Assembly (NCBI GenBank): GCA_945883455.1
Contig: CAMCXJ010000144.1
Location: 1 to 5,297 of the forward strand
Length of the DNA stretch: 5,297 nt
Direction of reading: 5' to 3'
DNA from: Prosthecobacter debontii
Lineage (GTDB): Bacteria; Verrucomicrobiota; Verrucomicrobiia; Verrucomicrobiales; Akkermansiaceae
The notes beneath the pieces are model-generated. The model did no database searches and was not told where the DNA came from. It saw only the letters and a list, made by a program, of their open reading frames with translations. This document shows positions 1 to 5,297 of this stretch, one piece after another. Numbering within the stretch: the stretch's first letter is position 1; each line of letters starts with the position of its first letter. The translations under genes were made by a program, and so were the position numbers.

Positions 1-2
1 AA

Positions 3-524
3 TATTGGCGGCTTTTCACCGCCCCGATGCTCCATGGCGGCCTGATCCATTTCGTGATGAATGCCCTCGGATTGCTTTATCTGGGGAAACGGCTCGAGGT
101 GTTCGCGCGCTGGCCGCATGTGCCGATGGTTTTCCTCTTCTCCGCCATGGTCGGCGGCGAGGCGTCCGCGCGTTTTCTCGACGCCCCCTCGGTCGGCGCT
201 TCCGGCGGGCTGATGGGCTGGCTGGGCTTCCTGCTCGTGTTCGAAACGCTCCACTCGGCTCTCGTCCCGAGGAGCGCGAAGCGCCGCCTGATCGGCGGGG
301 TGCTGATGACGGCGCTGATCGGCCTGGTGGGATACCGTTTCATCGACAACGCGGCGCACTTCGGCGGGTTGTTCGCGGGGATGGTTTACGCCGGCATTGT
401 TTTCCCGAAATCGGGCTCCGTGCTGCGCCCGAAGATGAATACGACCGACCGCATCGTCGGCATGGGGTCGCTGGCGGTGATCGCCGCCTCGGCTTTCCTC
501 GCGGTGGTCCGGATGACGGGCTGA
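3..524 (+). CDS. Rhomboid family intramembrane serine protease (5'-truncated)
   Basis: Rhomboids are integral membrane proteases that cleave substrate transmembrane helices with a Ser-His dyad. The reading frame is open from the left edge (first full codon at 3), so the true start lies outside; the ATG at 27 is internal. The first visible residues, YWRLFTAP followed by MLHGGLIHFVMN, match the family's WR and HGG-x2-H-x3-N signature. Counting from the Met at 27, the nucleophile is S59 in GASGGLMG (codon 201-203) and the catalytic histidine is H111 in NAAHFGG (codon 357-359). Hydrophobic segments lie near residues 33-43, 61-78, 92-104, 112-126 and 146-162. Both active-site residues are present, so it is probably an active protease rather than an iRhom-like pseudoprotease. 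The last hydrophobic stretch, after a short polar linker (128-141), looks like an extra C-terminal helix. The substrate is unknown. The stop is 58 bases before fabF. Confidence 0.93.
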   Translation, partial: YWRLFTAPMLHGGLIHFVMNALGLLYLGKRLEVFARWPHVPMVFLFSAMVGGEASARFLDAPSVGASGGLMGWLGFLLVFETLHSALVPRSAKRRLIGGVLMTALIGLVGYRFIDNAAHFGGLFAGMVYAGIVFPKSGSVLRPKMNTTDRIVGMGSLAVIAASAFLAVVRMTG

Positions 525-582
525 GGGTGCATTTCTATTGCTTGCGCCTTTGGCGGTTCAGCGTCTAGGCTCGCACCAAGAC

Positions 583-1833
583 ATGAGCGAAAGACGGGTA
601 GTGATCACTGGAATCGGATGCATTTCCCCCCTGGGAAATGACCTCGGGAAAACATGGGACGGACTGAAAAACGGACGCAGCGGGATACGCAGGATCGAGG
701 GCATCGACGCCACGCCCTTTGATTGCAAGATCGCGGGCGAGATCCGGGATTTCGATGCGGACGGATATTTCGGCGTGCCGAAGGATGCCCGCCGCTCGGA
801 CCGGTATGTCCAGTATGCGGTGGCCGCCTCGAAGATGGCGATGGCCGATTCAGGCCTGGATACGGCGAAAATCGACGCCCGCCGCTACGGCGTGATGGTT
901 GGCAGCGGCATCGGCGGCCTTTCCACGGTGGAGCGCGAGCATTCCGTTTACATGGAGAAGGGGCCGCGGCGTGTGTCTCCCTTCACGATCCCGATGATGA
1001 TCTCGAACATCGCATCCGGCATCATTTCCATGGAGCACGGCCTGCTCGGCCCGAACATGGTCATCGTCACCGCCTGCGCGACCTCGAACCACAACATCGG
1101 CGAGGCATGGCGGATCATCAAATTCGGGGACGCCGACGGTTTCCTCTGCGGTGGTGCCGAGGCGGCGGTGCTGCCGATGGGACTCTGCGGTTTCTCGAAC
1201 ATGAAGGCGCTCAGCACGCGCAACGACGAGCCGGAGAAGGCATCGCGCCCTTTCGACAAGCATCGCGACGGCTTCGTGATGGGCGAAGGCGCCGGGGTCG
1301 TGATGATCGAGGAACTCGAAACCGCCAGGGCGCGCGGGGCACACATTTATGCGGAGCTGATCGGTTACGGTGTCAGCGCGGACGCCTATCATCTCAGCGC
1401 CCCGTCGCCGGACGGCAGCGGCCCGGCCTACGCGATCGGGATGGCGCTCAAGCACGGCAAAACGAATCCCGATGAGGTCGGGTATCTCAACGCCCACGCC
1501 ACCTCCACCGGCCTCGGCGACGTGGCGGAAACGAAGGCGATCAAGCTCGCTTTCGGGGACTACGCGAAGAACGGCCTGATGGTCAGCTCCACGAAATCCA
1601 TGACCGGCCACATGCTCGGAGCGGCGGGTGGCATCGAACTGATCGCCAGCGTCATGGCCATCGTCGAGGGTGTGATCCCGCCGACGATCAACATCGAGGA
1701 GCAGGATCCGGAGTGCGATCTCGATGTGGTGCCGAACGTCGCCCGGGAAGTGCCGATCAAGGTAGCCCTCAGCAACAGCTTCGGTTTCGGCGGACACAAC
1801 GCCTCCTTGCTTGTCCGCAAATTCGAGGGCTGA
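583..1833 (+). CDS. fabF: Beta-ketoacyl-ACP synthase II (FabF)
   Basis: This cytoplasmic condensing enzyme joins malonyl-ACP to a growing acyl-ACP in type II fatty-acid elongation. The product is 416 residues, close to the usual 410-415. I chose the ATG at 583 because it gives MSERRVVITGIGCISPLG, the normal thiolase-fold N-terminus. The TTG at 538 would add 15 residues with no family counterpart. Active-site residues in 416-residue numbering are C165 in VTACATSNHNIG, H305 in NAHATST, K338 in SSTKSMTGH and H343. The C-terminal SNSFGFGGHN glycine-rich motif is also present. Spacing between the catalytic residues is within a few residues of E. coli FabF (C163, H303, K335, H340). NAHATST replaces the commoner NAHGTST, and an Asn follows the active-site ATS; both look like lineage variation. 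No acpP lies directly upstream, the classic arrangement in many bacteria; a rhomboid gene is there instead. A polyketide-type ketosynthase is unlikely given the lack of biosynthetic neighbours. No clear Shine-Dalgarno precedes the start. Confidence 0.96.
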   Translation: MSERRVVITGIGCISPLGNDLGKTWDGLKNGRSGIRRIEGIDATPFDCKIAGEIRDFDADGYFGVPKDARRSDRYVQYAVAASKMAMADSGLDTAKIDARRYGVMVGSGIGGLSTVEREHSVYMEKGPRRVSPFTIPMMISNIASGIISMEHGLLGPNMVIVTACATSNHNIGEAWRIIKFGDADGFLCGGAEAAVLPMGLCGFSNMKALSTRNDEPEKASRPFDKHRDGFVMGEGAGVVMIEELETARARGAHIYAELIGYGVSADAYHLSAPSPDGSGPAYAIGMALKHGKTNPDEVGYLNAHATSTGLGDVAETKAIKLAFGDYAKNGLMVSSTKSMTGHMLGAAGGIELIASVMAIVEGVIPPTINIEEQDPECDLDVVPNVAREVPIKVALSNSFGFGGHNASLLVRKFEG

Positions 1834-1877
1834 TAGGGGAAATCCGCGACGGACAAAAGCCGGTTGAACGCAAGCGC

Positions 1878-2573
1878 ATGAATCAGGAACGTGAGGATGG
1901 AGGCAAAATCATCCTCGTGCCGACCCCTATCGGGAATCTCGGCGACATCACGTTGCGGGCGCTTGATGTTCTGAGAAATGCGGATCGCATCGCCTGCGAG
2001 GATACCCGCCATTCGGGAACACTGCTCGCGCACCACGGCATTTCCGGGACACCGCTGGTCTCCCTCCACGAGCACAATGAGAGCAGGAAAGCGCCGGAAC
2101 TCGTCGCCGCCGCGAAGGCAGGTGAGCGCATCGCTTTCATCAGCGATGCGGGCATGCCCGGCGTATCCGATCCCGGCTACCGCCTGGTGCAGGCGTGCCT
2201 TGAAGCGGATGTGCCCTTCGAGGTGTTGCCCGGCCCCTCGGCGGTGCTGATGGCGCTGATCGGCTCCGGCCTGCCGTGCCACGCGTTCCGCTTCGGCGGT
2301 TTCCTCTCCGTGAAATCCGGCAAGCGCCGCACCGCCATGTCCGATGCCCTCGGAAGCGGCGAGACGGGCGTTTTTTTCGAAAGCCCGCACCGCATCGTTT
2401 CCACTTTGGAAATCCTCACCGAGATCGCGCCCGGGGCGAAGGTATGCGTGGCCCGTGAGCTTACCAAAAAATTCGAGACGTATCACCGGGGGAGCCCGGG
2501 CGAACTGCTCGAATGGTTCAGGGCGCACGGCGCGAAAGGCGAGATGGTGATCCTGATGAATGCCGCGCAATGA
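1878..2573 (+). CDS. rsmI: 16S rRNA (cytidine(1402)-2'-O)-methyltransferase RsmI, short form
   Basis: RsmI uses S-adenosylmethionine to methylate the 2'-OH of C1402 in the 16S rRNA decoding centre, which tunes P-site decoding fidelity. The ATG at 1878 gives 231 residues and puts the first beta strand, IILVPTPIGNLGDITLRAL, near residue 11. The frame is open further upstream, but only by overlapping the end of fabF. Family motifs of the tetrapyrrole-methylase fold appear in order: VPTPIGNLGD (14-23), CEDTRHSGTLL (40-50), FISDAGMPGVSDPGYRLV (88-104), LPGPSAV (117-123), FFESPHRI (166-173) and ARELTKKFET (192-201), ending with GEMVILMN. E. coli RsmI is about 286 residues. This protein stops just after the methylase domain, so the small C-terminal domain of the longer homologues is absent. 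The catalytic core is intact. It lies 44 bases after fabF and 21 bases before the VanW fusion, consistent with cotranscription. No convincing Shine-Dalgarno is visible. Confidence 0.95.
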   Translation: MNQEREDGGKIILVPTPIGNLGDITLRALDVLRNADRIACEDTRHSGTLLAHHGISGTPLVSLHEHNESRKAPELVAAAKAGERIAFISDAGMPGVSDPGYRLVQACLEADVPFEVLPGPSAVLMALIGSGLPCHAFRFGGFLSVKSGKRRTAMSDALGSGETGVFFESPHRIVSTLEILTEIAPGAKVCVARELTKKFETYHRGSPGELLEWFRAHGAKGEMVILMNAAQ

Positions 2574-2594
2574 AACCCACGTAACGATCCAAAG

Positions 2595-4382
2595 ATGCAA
2601 GGAAGCGCCGTGCCGGATCACAGGGAGCCGACCCGCGTGGAAGCGCTGGCATTTTTCCTGAAATCCCGTGTGTTCATCGCGCGGCGGCTTTTGCGCGATT
2701 TCAAGGCTCCGGTGAGTAAACATCCGTCGGCATCAATTCCTGCGGACGCTCCCGTGATCGCGGAGGAACATTCGCCGCTTTGGACGCAGGCAAGCCCCGC
2801 CGAACTCCCGCTGACAGCAGGGAAAATCCAGAACCTCCGCGTGGCCTGCGCCGCCCTCAACGGCGTTTCGGTTCCCGCCGGCGGGGTTTTCGGTTTCTGG
2901 AGGCAAATGGGACGGGTGACGAAACGGAAGGGTTACGTCAGCGGGCGCGAACTCCGCTCCGGCTGCATGGTGCCGAGCCTCGGTGGCGGTCTGTGCCAGA
3001 TTTCCGGGCTGCTTCATGCCGCTGCGCTCAAGGCGGGGCTTGAGGTGTTGGAACGGCACACGCACTCGATGTCGCTGCCTGGCGCACCCCTTCCGCCGGA
3101 GCGGGACGCGACCGTTTTCTGGAACTACGTGGATCTGCGTTTCCGCGCGCCGTTCCCATGGCATCTCCATGTCAGGATGACAGACCGTGATCTCGTCGTC
3201 TCGATTCGTGCTGATCGGGCTCCGGAAAAAATCCGTGCCGCGGATGCCCCGAAGTTCGGCGGATCCCCGATGCGGGCGAAGGCGGAGGGCGACTGCCTGA
3301 CCTGCGGTGTCACTTCCTGTTTCCGGCATCCATCCGCCATCGCCGGTCACGCACCCTCCGCCGGGCACACCGCGTGGTTGCTTGATGGGCGCTGGCCGGA
3401 GTTCGATGCGTGGTGCGGCCTTCATGCCCGCGAGGGTGACCGCTGGTTCACCCCGCTGGATGGCGCGCGTTTCGGGAAAGCGAACTACGCGTGGTCGGTG
3501 CCGGACGGGGCATGGAAACGCCACGCCACCGTGCAGACGCTCATCCGATCTTTCCGCCAGCGCCGCATCCCCGCGCAGGGCGCCGTCAGGCAGAGGTTCA
3601 TGCTGGCGGCGCAGCGGAGGCTGGCGGAAAGTTTCGCGGCGGAACTTGATCCGTTGGCGCGGCATCTCGTCGTTTCCCAAACCCTGCTGCCGCATCGCTG
3701 GACAACGGGTTGCTTGGGCGGGCGCACTTTCGATGTGCTGTCGAACCGCTGGCCGCTCGGGGAATTGCAGGCACGCCTCGACCGCGCTTCGCTAGCGCAT
3801 CCGGCTTCGGACACGATCCGGGATTTCCGTGCCGATGTGGCCTTGCTCCATGCGGAAACGGAAGCGTTCGCGGCCGCGGCGAGGATCGTCACGCCGCACC
3901 GTGGCATCGCGCGGCGTTTCGGAGCGAAGGCCTTGCTGCTCGATTGGGCGAGGCCACAGCCGATCCCCGTCGATCCCGCGCATGGTGGGGGGATCAATTG
4001 GTTCTTTCCCGCTTCTGCGCTTGCCCGAAAAGGCATCTACGAACTGGCCGAAGCATTGCGCGGGAGCGGCGATGAGTTGCTGCTTCTCGGCGGCGCGAAG
4101 GAAGGCGGTGCAAATCCTCTCGCAGGCATCCGCCACCGCCGCGCGACCCTGCCCGAACTCGGCGGTTGCACGGCCTTGGTTATGCCGGCATGGATCGAAC
4201 ACGAACCGCGGCTCGCGCTCCTCGCCCTCGCATCGGGCATACCGGTGATCGCTACGGATGCCTGCGGTCTTCCCGGGCATCCGCTCCTCACGCTCGTGCC
4301 GGAAGGTGATGCCGTCGCCCTGAAAATCGCTTTGGCCCGCCATCGACAAACCGACATCCATCTCCCACAAACCACGGCATGA
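2595..4382 (+). CDS. VanW-domain protein fused to a GT-B glycosyltransferase-like domain
   Basis: This 595-residue protein has three parts. Residues about 70-206 are a VanW domain, recognised from FGFWRQMGRVTKRKGY, the invariant-looking LGGGLCQISGLLH (129-141), GLEVLERHTHS (148-158) and ATVFWNYVDLRFR (172-184). VanW is named for an accessory gene of vanB-type glycopeptide resistance; its biochemical role is unsettled. Residues about 207-325 form a segment with C234, C237, C242 and H245 (CxxC-x4-CxxH) and six tryptophans between 261 and 307. Residues about 355-580 read like a GT4-type glycosyltransferase: LVVSQTLLPH, LGGRTFDVL (374-382), TPHRGIARRFG (433-443), RKGIYELAEALRG (478-490), LLLLGG (495-500) and a PAWIEHEP...ASGIPVIAT stretch (531-554). 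The second Glu of the usual E-x7-E is Leu543. The N-terminus is basic with no signal peptide, so I infer a cytoplasmic or peripheral membrane protein acting on a cell-envelope precursor; this is unproven. No vanS, vanR or D-Ala ligase gene is nearby, so antibiotic resistance should not be assumed. The stop overlaps the next gene. GTG codons at 2610 and 2637 are alternative starts. Confidence 0.88.
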   Translation: MQGSAVPDHREPTRVEALAFFLKSRVFIARRLLRDFKAPVSKHPSASIPADAPVIAEEHSPLWTQASPAELPLTAGKIQNLRVACAALNGVSVPAGGVFGFWRQMGRVTKRKGYVSGRELRSGCMVPSLGGGLCQISGLLHAAALKAGLEVLERHTHSMSLPGAPLPPERDATVFWNYVDLRFRAPFPWHLHVRMTDRDLVVSIRADRAPEKIRAADAPKFGGSPMRAKAEGDCLTCGVTSCFRHPSAIAGHAPSAGHTAWLLDGRWPEFDAWCGLHAREGDRWFTPLDGARFGKANYAWSVPDGAWKRHATVQTLIRSFRQRRIPAQGAVRQRFMLAAQRRLAESFAAELDPLARHLVVSQTLLPHRWTTGCLGGRTFDVLSNRWPLGELQARLDRASLAHPASDTIRDFRADVALLHAETEAFAAAARIVTPHRGIARRFGAKALLLDWARPQPIPVDPAHGGGINWFFPASALARKGIYELAEALRGSGDELLLLGGAKEGGANPLAGIRHRRATLPELGGCTALVMPAWIEHEPRLALLALASGIPVIATDACGLPGHPLLTLVPEGDAVALKIALARHRQTDIHLPQTTA

Positions 4383-4681
4383 AGAAAACCTTCCCCTTCG
4401 AAATGCCGAACCACAAGCCGCCGCGTGTCATCGAGGCGATCAAGGCTGAGATCAACAAATACATCAAGCGCGAGCGCCGCAAGCCTCTCCCCGAGGGAGT
4501 GGATTTCTGGGACTTCGACTGCCGCACCGGCAAGGACGCGGACTCCGCCGTGCCCGTCCATGTTTCCGAAATCACCAAACCCATCGATGCCGCCTCGCAG
4601 GAAAGCTGGCCCGCCATCTACATCGAGATCCTCGCGAAACAAGGCCATCGGGCGAAGGTTGCGGAGCCCGAAGAAAGCTGA
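4379..4681 (+). CDS. Conserved small basic protein, DUF6172-like
   Basis: This 100-residue protein has no assigned function. From memory it resembles the DUF6172 family, which shares the MKKTFP start, KPPRV, a KRERRKPLPEG basic stretch, the VDFWDFDC motif (41-48), a central HVSEITKPIDAA and YIEILAKQGHRAK near the end. These appear here in that order over nearly the full length, so the gene looks complete. There is no signal peptide or membrane helix, so it is expected in the cytoplasm. The basic run at residues 28-35 could touch nucleic acid or an acidic partner, which is speculation. Its ATG overlaps the stop of the VanW/glycosyltransferase gene as ATGA, with no Shine-Dalgarno of its own, so translation is probably coupled to that gene. 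The family name is from recall and should be confirmed; that the gene is real is much more certain. Confidence 0.82.
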   Translation: MKKTFPFEMPNHKPPRVIEAIKAEINKYIKRERRKPLPEGVDFWDFDCRTGKDADSAVPVHVSEITKPIDAASQESWPAIYIEILAKQGHRAKVAEPEES

Positions 4682-4744
4682 TTTTCTCAGCGGGCAATGC
4701 TTTCCCTTGCGTGTCGCGGGGTTGCGCGGCATGGAGGGGCGGAC

Positions 4745-4748
4745 AGGA
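4745..4748 (+). promoter_or_regulatory. Candidate ribosome binding site of hemC
   Basis: AGGA lies three bases before the ATG at 4752, closer than ideal. A stronger GGAGG at 4733-4737 is 14 bases away, further than ideal. Either could serve. Their position favours ATG 4752 over the in-frame ATG at 4731, which has no purine-rich element before it and would place GGAGG inside the coding region. This is the only start in the window with Shine-Dalgarno-like sequence nearby. Confidence 0.4.
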
Positions 4749-4751
4749 ACG

Positions 4752-5297
4752 ATGAGCGGAAGAACAATCACGATCGGCACGCGCGGCAGCGATCTCGCGC
4801 TGGTGCAGGCGACTGCGACCGAGGCTTTGCTGGGCGGGACATTTCCGGACGCTGAGATCCGCCGCAATGTCATCACCACCACGGGCGACCGCCGCACGGA
4901 TGTCTCACTGGCGGATGTGGCGAAGGCGGAGGGGACTTTCGATAAAGGCGTTTTCATCAAGGAACTCGAGGAGGCGCTGGACGACGGATCGGTCGATATC
5001 GCGGTGCACAGCCTCAAGGACATGCCGACGGTGCTCGATCCGCGCTTCCGGCTTGCCGCGACCTTGGAAAGGGCTCCTGTCTGTGATGTCCTGCTGACGA
5101 AACTACCCGGCGGGCTCGGTGCTCTGAAACAAGGCGCACGGGTCGGGACAAGCAGCGTGCGGCGCGCGAAGCAGATCGAGTTCCTTCGCCCGGATGTCGC
5201 TGTCCTCGATCTGCGCGGCAATGTGCCGACCCGCATCCGCAAGCTCGCGGAAGGGGATCAATACGATGCGATCCTGCTCGCCGAGGCGGGCTTGGTG
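4752..5297 (+). CDS. hemC: Porphobilinogen deaminase (hydroxymethylbilane synthase), 3'-truncated
   Basis: HemC polymerises four porphobilinogens into hydroxymethylbilane, the linear precursor of haem and other tetrapyrroles, in the cytoplasm. The frame is open from ATG 4752 to the right edge, giving 182 residues of an expected 300 or so. The start matches the family: TIGTRGSDLALVQA, with R11 and S13 where E. coli has them. The catalytic aspartate is D90 in VHSLKDMPT (E. coli D84), preceded by K89. Substrate and cofactor contacts follow in GTSSVRRAKQ (R137, R138) and LRGNVPTRIRKL (R155, R161). Domain 1 and the first part of domain 2 are therefore intact. The cysteine that holds the dipyrromethane cofactor lies beyond the window and cannot be checked. 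The loop between TTGD and KGVFIKELE is about six residues longer than in E. coli, which accounts for the +6 offset at the aspartate. It follows the DUF6172-like gene by 70 bases and may have its own promoter, though I cannot point to one. Confidence 0.96.
   Translation, partial: MSGRTITIGTRGSDLALVQATATEALLGGTFPDAEIRRNVITTTGDRRTDVSLADVAKAEGTFDKGVFIKELEEALDDGSVDIAVHSLKDMPTVLDPRFRLAATLERAPVCDVLLTKLPGGLGALKQGARVGTSSVRRAKQIEFLRPDVAVLDLRGNVPTRIRKLAEGDQYDAILLAEAGLV

Noticed and set aside
542..571. Possible fabF promoter, TTGCGC (542-547) with TAGGCT (566-571)
   Set aside because: Each box matches only about three of six consensus positions, and the spacing leaves almost no leader before the ATG; not strong enough to annotate.
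526..577. Possible hairpin between the rhomboid gene and fabF: GGTGC (526-530) with GCACC (573-577), enclosing CGCC-TTT-GGCG (545-555)
   Set aside because: The stems are only four and five base pairs and there is no T-run, so it is not a convincing terminator. It could arise by chance in GC-rich sequence.
538..582. Possible N-terminal extension of FabF from a TTG start at 538
   Set aside because: The 15 extra residues do not match FabF proteins, and the ATG at 583 gives the standard N-terminus.
850..1797. A 315-codon minus-strand open frame inside fabF
   Set aside because: It is wholly within fabF and rich in His, Asp and Arg, as expected for the reverse complement of GC-rich codons.
1560..2723. 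A 387-codon minus-strand open frame opposite fabF and rsmI
   Set aside because: It lies across two clearly recognised enzymes, and its composition fits a frame shadow rather than a protein; no family motif is seen.
2595..4382. Vancomycin resistance determinant
   Set aside because: A VanW domain alone does not confer resistance. No ligase, dehydrogenase, dipeptidase or two-component genes accompany it, and the architecture differs from VanW of vanB clusters.
4731..4751. Alternative hemC start at ATG 4731
   Set aside because: It is in frame but adds seven residues with no family match, lacks an upstream ribosome binding element, and would shift R11 out of its usual position.
4037..5242. A 401-codon open frame on the minus strand across the VanW fusion end, the small gene and hemC
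   Set aside because: It runs antisense to three well-supported genes, and its translation is Ser/Arg/Pro-rich with no recognisable domain. Long antisense frames like this are common in GC-rich DNA.

Overview
The window is GC-rich (about 60% or more by eye) bacterial chromosome. It is tightly packed with six genes, all on the plus strand. The two end genes are cut by the window edges. Gaps between genes are 58, 44 and 21 bases, then a 4-base ATGA overlap, then 70 bases, so much of the region could be one transcription unit. No RNA gene, insertion sequence, CRISPR array, attachment site or long repeat is visible. The sequence style (SD-poor starts, a FabF of this type, a VanW/glycosyltransferase protein, an extended HemC lid loop) makes me think of Verrucomicrobia or a related PVC lineage. 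That is an impression, not a proven placement.

Layout: (1) 3-524, the C-terminal part of a rhomboid intramembrane serine protease with an intact GASG serine and catalytic histidine. (2) 583-1833, fabF, beta-ketoacyl-ACP synthase II, with an intact Cys-His-Lys-His set. (3) 1878-2573, rsmI, the 16S rRNA C1402 2'-O-methyltransferase, in a short form. (4) 2595-4382, a 595-residue fusion of a VanW domain, a Cys/Trp-rich middle segment and a GT-B glycosyltransferase-like C-terminal half. (5) 4379-4681, a 100-residue conserved basic protein resembling DUF6172, overlapping the end of gene 4. (6) 4752-5297 onward, hemC, porphobilinogen deaminase, cut at the right edge before its cofactor cysteine.

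Most of this is housekeeping: fatty-acid elongation, rRNA modification and tetrapyrrole synthesis. These genes share no single pathway; they look like a run of core genes read in the same direction. The part least explained by known biology is the VanW/glycosyltransferase fusion coupled to the small conserved protein. The fusion has no recognisable signal peptide, a CxxC-x4-CxxH cluster between its domains, and a GT-like C-terminus that lacks the second glutamate of the usual E-x7-E motif. I see no evidence for a defence system or mobile element.
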